From contig NZ_JBHTDE010000010.1 of NCBI RefSeq assembly GCF_042666655.1, positions 124,001 through 188,000 of the forward strand: a stretch of 64,000 bases of DNA, read 5' to 3'. The position numbers were made by a program, and so were the translations under genes. This document shows positions 1-8,430 of this stretch, piece by piece (within the stretch, counting starts at the first letter, position 1; each line of letters starts with the position of its first letter). The notes under the pieces are model-generated. The model ran no database searches. It was not told the origin of the DNA and saw nothing but the letters and a program-made list of their open reading frames with translations. This DNA comes from Paracraurococcus sp042666655 (GTDB lineage Bacteria; Pseudomonadota; Alphaproteobacteria; Acetobacterales; Acetobacteraceae).

Positions 1-2
1 CG

Positions 3-686
3 CTGCGCGCCTCCACCGGGATCGCGGCGCAGACCCTGGGCTTCTATGCGCTCTCGGTGCTGCCGCTCGCGGAGCAGACGGCGCTCGGCTACACCCAGCC
101 GCTGTTCGTGACGATCCTCGCCATCCCGTTCCTCGGCGAGAAGGTCGGCATCCACCGCTGGTCCGCGGTGCTGATCGGCTTCTGCGGCGTGCTGCTGATC
201 GCGGCCGGGCAAGGGGTGGGGTTCGGCGCGATGCCGCCGGCGCTGCTGCTTGGCACCGCGGCGGGCGTGGCGCAGGGCATGTTCTCGGCGGTGACCACCA
301 TGCTGGTGCGGCAACTCTCATCCACTGAAAGCTCCTCGACCATCACGCTCTGGCAATCGCTGCTGATGGGCGGCTATGCGGCGCTGCTGCTGCCCTTCGT
401 CTGGGTGACGCCGGGCTGGGGCGATCTCGGCCTGCTGATCCTGGTCGGGCTGGTCGGCGGCAGCGCGCAATGGCTGCTGACCGAGGCCTGGGCCAGCGCG
501 CAGGTCTCGGCGATCGCGCCCTATTCCTATTCGGCGCTGCTCTGGTCGATCGGGCTGGGCTGGCTGGCCTTCGGCGACCTGCCCGGCGTGGCGATGCTGG
601 CAGGGTCCGGCTTGATCGTGGCGGCCGGGCTGTACATCCTGCATCGGGAGTTGGTCCGGCGTGGCCAGTCCAAGGAGACCGAGTGA
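3..686 (+). CDS. EamA/DMT-family permease, 5' truncated by window edge
   Basis: This is the C-terminal part of a drug/metabolite-transporter-type inner-membrane permease. The open frame runs in from the window edge, so the true start lies outside. What remains (about 228 residues) is a series of hydrophobic helices rich in Gly, Ala and Leu. The first stretch carries the typical EamA sequence LAEQTALGYTQPLFVTILA (near-identical wording occurs at the end of the first EamA repeat), followed by FLGEKVGIHRW and a second repeat of five helices. The stop codon overlaps the start of the next gene (TGATG), so the two are probably cotranscribed. The substrate cannot be read from sequence. Confidence 0.85.
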   Translation: MRASTGIAAQTLGFYALSVLPLAEQTALGYTQPLFVTILAIPFLGEKVGIHRWSAVLIGFCGVLLIAAGQGVGFGAMPPALLLGTAAGVAQGMFSAVTTMLVRQLSSTESSSTITLWQSLLMGGYAALLLPFVWVTPGWGDLGLLILVGLVGGSAQWLLTEAWASAQVSAIAPYSYSALLWSIGLGWLAFGDLPGVAMLAGSGLIVAAGLYILHRELVRRGQSKETE

Positions 687-1561
687 TGGCCATAGCCTTC
701 CTGCGCGACGATCCGCTGCCGCACGGCGCGGTGGAGGAGACCGCGCCTGGCGTTAGGCGCGTGGTCTGCAACAACCCCTCGGCCTTCACCTTCCGCGGGA
801 CCAACACCTACATCATCGGCCGCGGCCGCGTCGCGGTGATGGACCCGGGGCCGGAGAATGCCGCGCATCTGGCGGCGATCCTGGCGGCGGTTCAGGGCGA
901 GACGGTGACGCATGTGATCGTGACGCATACCCACCGCGACCATTCGCCCGGCACGGCGGCGCTGGTGGCGGCGACGGGCGCCGCGACCTACGGCTTCGGC
1001 CCGCACATGACGCCGCCAGACCAGGGTGGGGAGGGCGGCGACCACGGCTTCCGCCCGGAGGTCACCGTGCCCGATGGCGGAGTGGTGGAGGGCGGCGACT
1101 GGCGGCTGACCGCGCTGCACACGCCGGGGCATTGCGCCAACCACCTGTGCTTCGCCATGGACGGTAACGGCGTGCTGTTCAGCGCCGACCATGTGATGGG
1201 CTGGTCGACCAGCGTGGTCAGCCCGCCGGATGGCGACATGACCGACTACATGGCCAGCCTCGACCGGCTGATCGCCCGCAACGACGCGCTGCTGCTGCCC
1301 GGCCACGGCCCGGCGATCCGCGAGCCGCAGCCCTTCCTGGCCGCGCTGCGGGCGCATCGGCTGGAGCGCGAGGCAAAGGTGCTGGCGGCGCTGACCGCGG
1401 CGGTGATGGCCCCGGTCGAGGAATTGGTCGCGCCAGTCTATGGTCCGCTCGACCCCAAGCTGGTGCCGGCGGCGGGGCGCAGCCTGCTGGCGCATCTGGA
1501 GAAGCTGCGGCGCGAGGGTGTGGTGCGGCTGAGCGTCGGGGACAACTGGTTGATTTCGTGA
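686..1561 (+). CDS. Metallo-beta-lactamase-fold hydrolase (LACTB2-like)
   Basis: A 291-residue soluble MBL-fold hydrolase. The zinc-binding motif HTHRDH lies at residues 81-86, followed by a later metal-ligand His in HTPGHCANHL, an Asp in FSADHVMG and a terminal His in LLPGHGPAI. The last 60-70 residues look like the short winged-helix extension of the LACTB2/RNase Z-like group (LVPAAGRSLLAHLEKLRREGVV). The ATG at 686 is chosen because it overlaps the stop of the upstream permease; the frame is open further upstream but that sequence is antisense-like shadow. Whether it acts on RNA, a thioester or another ester is not decidable here. Confidence 0.85.
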   Translation: MAIAFLRDDPLPHGAVEETAPGVRRVVCNNPSAFTFRGTNTYIIGRGRVAVMDPGPENAAHLAAILAAVQGETVTHVIVTHTHRDHSPGTAALVAATGAATYGFGPHMTPPDQGGEGGDHGFRPEVTVPDGGVVEGGDWRLTALHTPGHCANHLCFAMDGNGVLFSADHVMGWSTSVVSPPDGDMTDYMASLDRLIARNDALLLPGHGPAIREPQPFLAALRAHRLEREAKVLAALTAAVMAPVEELVAPVYGPLDPKLVPAAGRSLLAHLEKLRREGVVRLSVGDNWLIS

Positions 1562-1575
1562 AGATTCCGTCCATC

Positions 1576-2469
1576 TCAGCCTTTGAAGATGTTTTCGCGA
1601 TGGTGCTTCAGGAACTGAGGATGCGGTTGCCATTCCCGTTGCAGCGGGAGCCTCAGCGTGCGGGCCAAGCCCAGGACAGCCTGCGCGTTTTGCGGAATCA
1701 GGCGATCGGCAGTGAGGATCGAATAGTCCTCCCCGACCGAGATCAAGCCGCGGTCGAACATCCAATGGATCGTGCCTGATAGTGCTAGGCCGTTCCGGAC
1801 CGTGTCCGGACCATGCGACGCCACCGGCCTGATATGCGCGGCCTGGACCTCTGCACGGCCCCCTCCGTTAATGAGGCGAAGGCCGGTCATGGCGCATGTA
1901 TCCATGTACGCGGTCTTCACTGCCGCGGCGAAGGCTGCGTCGCGGAAAGGCCGCTTTGTGACTCGCTCGATGATGGGGCGCTCGAAGGCATCCTGCTCGT
2001 CTGCGAAGCCGGGCACTATGAAATCAGGCCGCACAGGTGCAAGCACCGGCGCGAAGCCCGCCCGCAAAATCGCGTCGAACTCGTGGTCAGGGAGTGGCCG
2101 AACGGCGCGGCCAAATGCGCCCTTGTTGGTCATTCCGTCTACGCGGCGGAGCGCGGCTTCAAAATAGTGGCTGCCAGCCTTGAATGGCACCGCCTCGTCG
2201 AACTCGAGGAAGTCTGCGACATATGCGTAGAAATGGTCGGGCGTGGTGGGATCAGGCCTGATCGCGGCAACCTTCGCAGTCGCAAAATACGATTGTCGCC
2301 CGCCGCGGCTGCCTTCGTCGCCACTGCTTCGGCGTGGCTCGTAATACGCGATCCAATCGCCAAGGGCTCGCTGAGCCTGGTTCAGGTACGTCCTTGGGAA
2401 ATGGTACCGGAACATAGGGTCGTCGTCGTAGGTCGGATTCACTTTGGTTGTGAATACCGCCTTCGCCAT
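1576..2469 (-). CDS. HNH endonuclease with N-terminal reader-like domain
   Basis: A 297-residue protein of a restriction-type HNH nuclease family. The C-terminal HNH_2 segment is clear: CAMTGLRL (192-199), AAHIRPVASHG (210-220, the His pair of the nuclease), NGLALSGTIHWMFDRGL (226-242). The N-terminal half (YDDDPMFRYHFP, GDWIAYYEPRR at 38-47) matches the front part of a widespread stand-alone HNH family often proposed to be a modified-DNA-directed or PUA-like reader domain; that role is inference. No methyltransferase accompanies it. Local GC and codon choice look lower than in its neighbours, suggesting acquisition. It sits 8 bp downstream of the NUDIX gene and is convergent with the MBL gene. 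Confidence 0.8.
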   Translation of the reverse strand: MAKAVFTTKVNPTYDDDPMFRYHFPRTYLNQAQRALGDWIAYYEPRRSSGDEGSRGGRQSYFATAKVAAIRPDPTTPDHFYAYVADFLEFDEAVPFKAGSHYFEAALRRVDGMTNKGAFGRAVRPLPDHEFDAILRAGFAPVLAPVRPDFIVPGFADEQDAFERPIIERVTKRPFRDAAFAAAVKTAYMDTCAMTGLRLINGGGRAEVQAAHIRPVASHGPDTVRNGLALSGTIHWMFDRGLISVGEDYSILTADRLIPQNAQAVLGLARTLRLPLQREWQPHPQFLKHHRENIFKG

Positions 2470-2477
2470 GTGCAGCC

Positions 2478-3173
2478 TCAGTGCTCGGCCGTTCTGTTGT
2501 CCATCCCGCGGAAGCAGATCAACTCCCGCGCCACGCGCTGTTCCGGCGACATCGCCAGCCAGGTGCGGAATTCTGCCAGCACCTTGGCGGTGATGCTGGC
2601 GATCTTGTGCCGGAAGGCATCCTCGAAGCTGAAAAATCGCAGCTCCTCCAGCTCGCCGGAGCCGCGCAGCGTGCCATGCGCCGCCTCGGCCGGGGCGATC
2701 AGGAAGCGGGCGTTGAAGCGGCGGAAGCGGTTGGGCGGCGTCACCGCGCGGCAGAGGTAGTCCACCGCCGCCAGGTCGGGCAGCAGCCGCTTGCCGTCCT
2801 GCCTGCCGAGCACCAGCCCGGTTTCCTCCTCCAGCTCGCGCGCCGCGGCGATGCCGAGGGCCCGTGCCAGCGAGGGCGGTGCCTGGCGTTCCAGGCAGGC
2901 ACGCGTGAAGTCGGGCAGCTCGGACAGCGCCTTGGCGCGGTGGTCGCCACGGTCGACCCGGCCGCCGGGGAAGACCAGCACGTTCGGCATGAAGCGGTGG
3001 CTGGCATGGCGCAGGCCCATCAGCACTTCAGGCCCATGCGGACCCTGGCGCCAGAGGATCAGGCTCGCGGCATGGCGCGGCGTGACGCTGCGGGTAGCGG
3101 CGCGCCTGATTTCCGCGACGCCGCCGGGATTGTCGTCGGTCGGCGCTTCATGCGGCGGGGCGGCGTCAGTCAA
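2478..3173 (-). CDS. NUDIX hydrolase (NUDT7/NUDT19-like, split box)
   Basis: A 231-residue NUDIX hydrolase, expected to cleave a nucleoside-diphosphate-linked substrate such as CoA or a dinucleotide. FPGG occurs at residues 68-71 and RELEEETG at 112-119. The spacing between them is about 40 residues instead of the classic compact box, which is the arrangement of NUDT7/NUDT19-type CoA and nucleotide pyrophosphatases. The most upstream usable start is a TTG (3173) that overlaps the end of the nitroreductase gene by 8 bp, so the exact N-terminus is uncertain. Probably cotranscribed with the flanking minus-strand genes. Confidence 0.85.
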   Translation of the reverse strand: MTDAAPPHEAPTDDNPGGVAEIRRAATRSVTPRHAASLILWRQGPHGPEVLMGLRHASHRFMPNVLVFPGGRVDRGDHRAKALSELPDFTRACLERQAPPSLARALGIAAARELEEETGLVLGRQDGKRLLPDLAAVDYLCRAVTPPNRFRRFNARFLIAPAEAAHGTLRGSGELEELRFFSFEDAFRHKIASITAKVLAEFRTWLAMSPEQRVARELICFRGMDNRTAEH

Positions 3174-4005
3174 GCGCCACGCCTCGCAGCTTCAGCCAGG
3201 TGCGCAGCCCGAAGCGTTCGGGCACCGAGGTCTGCCGCGCCGCATTCTCCGACCAGCTGCAGCCTTCGGGGGCCGGCCCGTGGATCTCCGGATAGCGCGG
3301 CTTGGCCGGCGGGCGGGCGGCGTCATAGGCGGGCAGGGCGGCTTCCAGCCCGCTGTCGTCGTAGGTTTCCCGGTGCACCACCAGATGCTGCGGCAGGCGC
3401 GGCGAGAGCCAGTTGCGCACGCCGGCCGGGAAGCCGAGCGTCAGGCCGGCGACTGGATAGACCCCCGGCGGCAGGCCGCACAGCGGCCCGATCTTCTCGA
3501 CATGGTTCCGCACGTAGGAGATCGGGCAGGTGCCGAGGCCCGCGGCCTCCGCCGCCATCACGGTGAAGCCGAGGGCGAGCGCCGCATCGGCGGTCGCGTT
3601 GATGAAGGTGTCGACATTGTCGTTGGCGTGGCTGCGGCCATGCAGCTCGCAGACCCGGCGGGCGCGGCGGATGTCGCCGCAGAACAGCAGGAAGACCGGC
3701 GCCTGCTTGATCCAGTCCATGCCGCCGATCCAGTCGGCGATGCGGGCGATCTTCGCCGGGTCCTGCAGCACGATGATGGAATATTGCTGCAGGTCGGATT
3801 TGCTGGGCGCCGATTGCGCACCGGCCAGCACCGTCTGCAGCAAGGCCTCCGGCACCGGGTCCGGCGCATAGCGGCGCGTCACGCGGCGGTCGAGGATGGC
3901 GGCGAGGCCGGGCGGCACCGCGGCGGCCGGGGCGAAGGGCAGCGGCGCCTCCGGCTTCACGCCGTAGCGGCCGCGGATCAGCGCTGCTGGATCGTTCTCG
4001 GGCAT
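3166..4005 (-). CDS. Nitroreductase-family FMN oxidoreductase
   Basis: A 279-residue nitroreductase-fold flavoenzyme. The N-terminal region has the FMN-phosphate-binding pattern of the family (ILDRRVTRRYAPDPVPEALL), followed by GAQSAPSKSDLQQYSI. The later segment AAEAAGLGTCPISYVRNH and GLPPGVYPVAGLTLGFP match the family's second FMN-binding region. A C-terminal extension of about 60 residues (ENAARQTSVPERFG) resembles the NfsA/Frp type more than short nitroreductases. ATG 4005 is used; the frame is open far upstream but that part overlaps the VOC gene out of frame. The physiological acceptor is unknown. Confidence 0.85.
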   Translation of the reverse strand: MPENDPAALIRGRYGVKPEAPLPFAPAAAVPPGLAAILDRRVTRRYAPDPVPEALLQTVLAGAQSAPSKSDLQQYSIIVLQDPAKIARIADWIGGMDWIKQAPVFLLFCGDIRRARRVCELHGRSHANDNVDTFINATADAALALGFTVMAAEAAGLGTCPISYVRNHVEKIGPLCGLPPGVYPVAGLTLGFPAGVRNWLSPRLPQHLVVHRETYDDSGLEAALPAYDAARPPAKPRYPEIHGPAPEGCSWSENAARQTSVPERFGLRTWLKLRGVALD

Positions 4006-4028
4006 GTCGCCGGCAGCATGCCCCGGAA

Positions 4029-4430
4029 TCAGGCCTTCGCCCAGGGGTCGTAGGTGCCGAAATGCCAGAGATGCCCTTCGAGGTCGCGGCAGGAATAGCC
4101 GCGACCGCCATGTGCCTCGTCCTTCAGCGGCGCGACGATCTCGGCGCCTTCCCGCCGGGCCCGGGCATGATGCGCATCGGCGTCCTTCACCACCACATAG
4201 GCGCTCTGCGTGACATGCCCGGCCGGGGGGTACTGGATCGACCCGCTGCCCTCGTCCGAGGCCGTGCCCAGCATGATCATGCCGTTGCCGAAGATGAGCT
4301 GCGCATGGGCGACGCCGCCGGCCCCATCCGGATAGACCGCGTGCCGCGAGAAGCCGAAGGCGCGGCACAGCCAGTCGATCGCCGCCGCGGCGTCGCGGTA
4401 GGGCATGGTTGGGATGATGCTGGCGGACAT
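4029..4430 (-). CDS. VOC/glyoxalase-superfamily protein
   Basis: A 133-residue protein of the vicinal-oxygen-chelate fold. It begins MSASIIPTMPYRDAAAAIDW, typical of PhnB/bleomycin-resistance-like members, and contains two beta-alpha-beta-beta-beta modules ending in DLEGHLWHFGTYDP, where the Glu/His positions are those of the usual metal site. The start at 4430 is preferred over an in-frame ATG 54 bp upstream because the fold starts right after it. It lies between the acyl-CoA synthetase and the nitroreductase in a minus-strand run. The ligand is unknown; a role in toxicant or antibiotic binding is only a family-level possibility. Confidence 0.8.
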   Translation of the reverse strand: MSASIIPTMPYRDAAAAIDWLCRAFGFSRHAVYPDGAGGVAHAQLIFGNGMIMLGTASDEGSGSIQYPPAGHVTQSAYVVVKDADAHHARARREGAEIVAPLKDEAHGGRGYSCRDLEGHLWHFGTYDPWAKA

Positions 4431-4480
4431 GCAATGCTTTCCTGTGGTCCCGCGACAACGCCGGGACGGCGTGCGCCGGA

Positions 4481-6541
4481 TCAATCGTCCTGCGCGCGCA
4501 CCACCCAGGCATCCGCAACCGTCACGCCCTCGGACTCGGCGTGGATGATCAGCGGGTTGATCTCCGCTTCGGAGATATCACTGCGGGCGGCAAGACGCGA
4601 TACCGCGACAACGGCGCGCGCCAGCGCCAGGAGGTCGCCATGCGGCAGACCGCGCCAGCCGGCCAGCGGGCGCATGCCCTTGACCTCGGCAATCATCGCC
4701 ATGGCTTCAGCTTCGTCCACCGGCGCCAGCCTCAGGGTGACGTCACGGAACAATTCGGCGGTGATGCCGCCGGTGCCGAGCAGCACGACGGGCCCGACCT
4801 CCGGGTCGCGGCGGAAGCCCAGGATGGCCTCGCCCAGCCCCTTGGCCATGGGCTGCACCAGGAAGCCGGTGAGCTTCGCATGCGGCGCCATCCGGGCGAC
4901 GCGGCCCTGCATGGCAGCGGCTTCCTGCCGCAGTGCCGCGGCATCGGCGATGCCGAGCTTCACGCCGCCGACCTCGGTCTTGTGGGCCAGGTCGGGCGAG
5001 AGGATCTTCAGCGCGACCGGGAAGCCGACATCCTTCGCCGCATCCTGCGGCGTGCGTAGCACGGCGAAGGGGCTGGCCAGGCCCAGCGCGGCGAACAGCC
5101 GCCGGGCATCCGCTTCGTCCGGCGCGGCAGGCAGGGTGTGTTCGACGCCCGGGGGCTCGGTTCCGGTGCGTGGGGCGCGCCATTCCGACCAGGCGCGGAT
5201 GCAATCGGCGGCAACTTCCGGCGTGCGGAAGGCGGGGATGCTGGCCTCGGCAAGCAACCGCAGGGAGGCATCGGCCTGCGGCACCAGGAAGGCGGCAATC
5301 GGCTTGGCTCCGCCGGCATCGCGTGCCTGAACGATGCCGGCGACCGCATCCTGCGGCTTGAACTGAGCCGAGGAGCCGATGACGGACAGCACCAGGTCGG
5401 TGTCCTCGGCCGCCTGCAGCGCATCGATGGCGGCGGCGACGCGATCCGGCTTGGCACCGGCCAGGGTCAGGTCGAGCAACCGGCCATGGTGACGGATGCC
5501 CGCGGTGTCGAGCTTGGCCGCCGCGGCGGCATCCGGGGCGCGGGCCTCGATGCCGGCCACGCCGAGGCAATCGACGGCCATGGCACCGCCGCCGCCCGTG
5601 GTAGTCGTGACGCTGACGGCACGCTGGGTCTTCGCCGGTGGCCTGCGGCCGATGACCAGGGCCGGCAACTCGATCAGGGATTCGAGGGTGGTGACGCGGA
5701 GGATGCCATGCGTCCGGAAGAAGGCCTCGGCCGCGGCATCCGATCCGGCCAGGGCGCCGGTATGGCTGGTGGCGAGCTCGGCGCCGTAGGGGGAGCGGCC
5801 AAGCTTGTAGGCGATGACCGGCTTGCCCGCGGCATGGGCCCGGCGGGCCAGGTCGGCATAATGCCGCGGCTGGCGGATGGCTTCGAGAAACAGCAGGATG
5901 GCATCGACCTGCGGGTCCTCGACCAGCAACCCGGCGATCTCGCCGGCGGAGAGGTCGGCCTCGTTGCCCGTGCCGATGATGTGGGAGAAGCCAATGCCGC
6001 GCGCCGCGCCGCGCGACATGATGGCGCCCATCATGGAACCGGACTGGCTGACCAGGGCGATGCGCCCCGCTGGCAGCGTCTCGGCTTCCAGGGCGGCGTT
6101 CACGGTGCAGGCGATGCGGTCGTTGAGATTGACCATGCCCATGGAATTGGGGCCGAGGATGCGGAGCCCGGCGCGCTGCGCCGTGGCGACCAGGCGGGCC
6201 TGCAGCGCGGCGCCTTCCGGTCCTGCTTCTGCGAAGCCATCGGCCAGCACGCCGGCGGCGGCAATGCCTTTGGCGGCGACCGCCTCGATCACGCCCTCCA
6301 CATGCGGCGTGTTGAGCAGGATATAGGCGAAATCCACCTCGCCCGGGATGTCGGTGACGGTCCTGTAGGCCTTCTCGCCCAGCACTTCGCCTTCGCGTGC
6401 ATGCACCGGCAGGATCTCACCGGCATAGCCATGCTTTCGGAGATAAAGCTGCGCCCGCGCCGTCAGCCGGGCCCGGTCAGCCGAAGCGCCGATGAGCGCG
6501 ATGCGACGCGGCTGGAACAGCGCGCGATGAAGCGGGTGCAT
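4481..6541 (-). CDS. Acyl-CoA synthetase, NDP-forming (acetate-CoA ligase family)
   Basis: A 686-residue fused alpha/beta NDP-forming acyl-CoA synthetase. The order of domains is: CoA-binding Rossmann domain (IALIGAS near the N-terminus to GPNSMGM around 135); succinyl-CoA-ligase-like domain with SQSGSMMGAIMSRGAARGIGFS and SHTGALAGSDAA; and a C-terminal ATP-grasp domain (VALKILSPDLAHKTEVGGV, GTGGITAELFRD, EAEINPL). The enzyme would interconvert an acyl-CoA and acid with ADP and phosphate. ATG 6541 is chosen because it begins the CoA-binding domain (MHPLHRALFQPRRIALIG); an in-frame ATG 66 bp upstream sits inside the preceding hairpin region. Preceded on the same strand by an SDR; together they suggest acyl-CoA metabolism. 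Confidence 0.9.
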   Translation of the reverse strand: MHPLHRALFQPRRIALIGASADRARLTARAQLYLRKHGYAGEILPVHAREGEVLGEKAYRTVTDIPGEVDFAYILLNTPHVEGVIEAVAAKGIAAAGVLADGFAEAGPEGAALQARLVATAQRAGLRILGPNSMGMVNLNDRIACTVNAALEAETLPAGRIALVSQSGSMMGAIMSRGAARGIGFSHIIGTGNEADLSAGEIAGLLVEDPQVDAILLFLEAIRQPRHYADLARRAHAAGKPVIAYKLGRSPYGAELATSHTGALAGSDAAAEAFFRTHGILRVTTLESLIELPALVIGRRPPAKTQRAVSVTTTTGGGGAMAVDCLGVAGIEARAPDAAAAAKLDTAGIRHHGRLLDLTLAGAKPDRVAAAIDALQAAEDTDLVLSVIGSSAQFKPQDAVAGIVQARDAGGAKPIAAFLVPQADASLRLLAEASIPAFRTPEVAADCIRAWSEWRAPRTGTEPPGVEHTLPAAPDEADARRLFAALGLASPFAVLRTPQDAAKDVGFPVALKILSPDLAHKTEVGGVKLGIADAAALRQEAAAMQGRVARMAPHAKLTGFLVQPMAKGLGEAILGFRRDPEVGPVVLLGTGGITAELFRDVTLRLAPVDEAEAMAMIAEVKGMRPLAGWRGLPHGDLLALARAVVAVSRLAARSDISEAEINPLIIHAESEGVTVADAWVVRAQDD

Positions 6542-6578
6542 GGGCGCCAGACTCGGATAAAACGGTGAGTGGAGGTCC

Positions 6579-6605
6579 GGGGGAGAGAGGTGCCCTCTCT
6601 CCCCC
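6579..6605 (-). terminator. Perfect 12-bp hairpin after the SDR gene
   Basis: GGGGGAGAGAGG (6579-6590) pairs perfectly with the complementary arm at 6594-6605 across a 3-base loop. It lies 12 bp downstream of the SDR stop codon (minus strand). There is no T-run after it on either strand, so it may be a factor-dependent or transcript-stabilising hairpin. The sequence class (G4AG-rich arm) resembles the first hairpin of the three-hairpin repeat described elsewhere in this window, but the rest of that element is absent here. Confidence 0.45.
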
Positions 6606-6617
6606 AATTCCTGCTGC

Positions 6618-7529
6618 TTACAACGGGTCCCAGGAGAAGACCTCGCCCGACCGCTCCAGCGGCACGAAGAAGCTCTTCAGCGCCGGCAGCGCATGCTCGG
6701 CCAGCGCTTCCGGCGTCCAGCCCTCGCTGCTGTGGATGCCGCGGATCGGCCGGTTCTGGCTGAACAGGAACAGCTCGTTCATGCGTGGGCCGAAGATCTG
6801 GCCGTTGACTTCCTTCGCCGCGTCGGAGGCGAGGAAGACTGCCAGCGGGGCGTTCTTCTCCGGCCCCATGCGCATGATCTTCTCGACGCGCGCCTTCTGC
6901 TCCGGCGTCTCCGCCGGGATCGAGGAGGTCATGCGCGACCAGGCGAAGGGGGCGAGGCAGTTGGAGCGGACGTTGTAGCGCTTCATGTCGAGCGCGATCG
7001 ACTTCGACAGGGCGGCGATGCCGAGCTTGGCGGCCGAGTAGTTCGCCTGGCCGAAATTGCCGATCAGGCCGGAGGTCGAGGTGATGTGGACGTAGGACCC
7101 GCTCTCCTGCTTGCGGAAATGCGTGGCCGCGTGGCGAGAGACATAGAACGACCCGTTGAGATGGACGTCGATGACCGCGTTCCACTCTTCCGCCGTCATC
7201 CGGTGGAAGATCTGGTCGCGCAGGATGCCGGCGTTGTTCACCACGATGTCGATGCGGCCGAAATGGTCCAGCGCGGATTGGACGATCTTGCCGGCGCTCT
7301 CCCAGCTCGAGACGCTGTCGGTGTTGATCTCAGCCTGGCCGCCGCGCTGCTCGATGATCGCCTTGGTCTGCTGCGCCGGGGTGGCCGAAAGGCCCTCGCC
7401 GGTCAGCGAGGCGCCGATGTCGTTGATGATGACCTTGGCACCGGCCTGCGCCATGTGCAGCGCGATTTCGCGCCCGATGCCGCCGCCCGAGCCGGTGACG
7501 ACCGCGACCTTACCGTCCAGCATGCCCAT
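6618..7529 (-). CDS. SDR oxidoreductase, 3-hydroxyacyl-CoA dehydrogenase type
   Basis: A 303-residue classical short-chain dehydrogenase. NAD(P) motif TGSGGGIG near residues 12-19, NNAG around 97, catalytic Ser in HITSTSG, and YSAAK as the Tyr/Lys pair. The sequence VVNNAGILRD...GNFGQANYSAAK is closest in style to the SDR domain of the peroxisomal multifunctional enzyme type 2 and its bacterial relatives, hence a 3-hydroxyacyl-CoA or related substrate is likely. It is about 50 residues longer than FabG because of a C-terminal extension. Start ATG 7529 follows a purine-rich GGGAGAGGG. It reads in the same direction as the acyl-CoA synthetase. Confidence 0.88.
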   Translation of the reverse strand: MGMLDGKVAVVTGSGGGIGREIALHMAQAGAKVIINDIGASLTGEGLSATPAQQTKAIIEQRGGQAEINTDSVSSWESAGKIVQSALDHFGRIDIVVNNAGILRDQIFHRMTAEEWNAVIDVHLNGSFYVSRHAATHFRKQESGSYVHITSTSGLIGNFGQANYSAAKLGIAALSKSIALDMKRYNVRSNCLAPFAWSRMTSSIPAETPEQKARVEKIMRMGPEKNAPLAVFLASDAAKEVNGQIFGPRMNELFLFSQNRPIRGIHSSEGWTPEALAEHALPALKSFFVPLERSGEVFSWDPL

Positions 7530-7662
7530 TGTGGCGTTCCCTCTCCCGTGGATGCGTAGGGTGCTATTCGTAGCTCCGCCGGCGCGGCGCGTGAAGCCGG
7601 GCAGGCCGGTATTGTCGGCGTGGCAGGGCCATTGCATACCCGAGTTGGGGACTCGGGGGATC

Positions 7663-8430
7663 ATGCGGGTGGCGCTTGTCGCACTGGACGGCGTGGGCAA
7701 GACCTTCCACGGGCGCACCGGCGCCTGGGAGGCGGTGAAGGGCTTTTCGCTGAACCTGGAGGAGGGCGAATTCGTCTGCCTGCTCGGCACCTCCGGTTGC
7801 GGGAAGACCACGGTGCTCAACATGGTGGCAGGGTTCGATGTCCCGACCGCCGGCCGCATCCTGCTCGACGGCGCGCCGGTGCGCGGCCCGGGGGCGGAGC
7901 GGGGCGTGGTCTTCCAGGGACATGACAGCCTGTATGATTGGCTCTCCGCGCTGGACAACATCGCCTTCGGGTTGCGGCTGCGCGGGATGCCGCGGCGGCA
8001 GCGGCGCGAGCGGGCAGGGCATTTCCTCGGCATGGTGGGCCTGGGCGGGCAGGGGGCGAAGCATCCGGCCGAACTGTCCGGTGGGATGAAGCAGCGCATC
8101 CAGATTGCCCGCGCCCTGGCCGCGGACCCCCGCATCCTGCTGATGGACGAGCCCTTCGGCGCGCTGGACGCGATGACGCGGGCGGTGCTGCAGGGCGAGC
8201 TGACACGGATCTGGGCGGAGACACGCAAGACCGTGCTGTTCATCACCCACGACATCGAGGAGGCGGTGGCGCTGTCGACCCGCGTCGCGGTGATGACCCG
8301 TGGGCCAGGCGGCACCTTGAAGGCGGTGGTGCCGGTGGACCTGCCGTTCCCGCGCGACCGGACCTCCGACGGCTTCATGGCGGCCTTCCGGCAGGTGCAT
8401 GCGCTGATCCATGCGGAGATCCATGCGTGA
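7663..8430 (+). CDS. ABC transporter ATP-binding protein (SsuB/TauB type)
   Basis: A 255-residue ATPase subunit. Walker A GTSGCGKTT is at residues 42-50, the signature is LSGGMKQR, Walker B is ILLMDEPFGALD and the switch His follows in FITHDIEEA. The subfamily is the nitrate/sulfonate/taurine/pyrimidine importers. ATG 7663 is preceded by GGGGGA at good spacing. The stop overlaps the GTG start of the permease, and the binding protein follows, giving a complete three-gene importer. The substrate is not determined by the sequence; sulfonates, nitrate-like anions or heterocyclic amines are possible. Confidence 0.9.
   Translation: MRVALVALDGVGKTFHGRTGAWEAVKGFSLNLEEGEFVCLLGTSGCGKTTVLNMVAGFDVPTAGRILLDGAPVRGPGAERGVVFQGHDSLYDWLSALDNIAFGLRLRGMPRRQRRERAGHFLGMVGLGGQGAKHPAELSGGMKQRIQIARALAADPRILLMDEPFGALDAMTRAVLQGELTRIWAETRKTVLFITHDIEEAVALSTRVAVMTRGPGGTLKAVVPVDLPFPRDRTSDGFMAAFRQVHALIHAEIHA

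Noticed and set aside
3166..4518. A single long minus-strand frame covering nitroreductase and upstream sequence
   Set aside because: The first part is shadow of the VOC gene. The nitroreductase starts at 4005.
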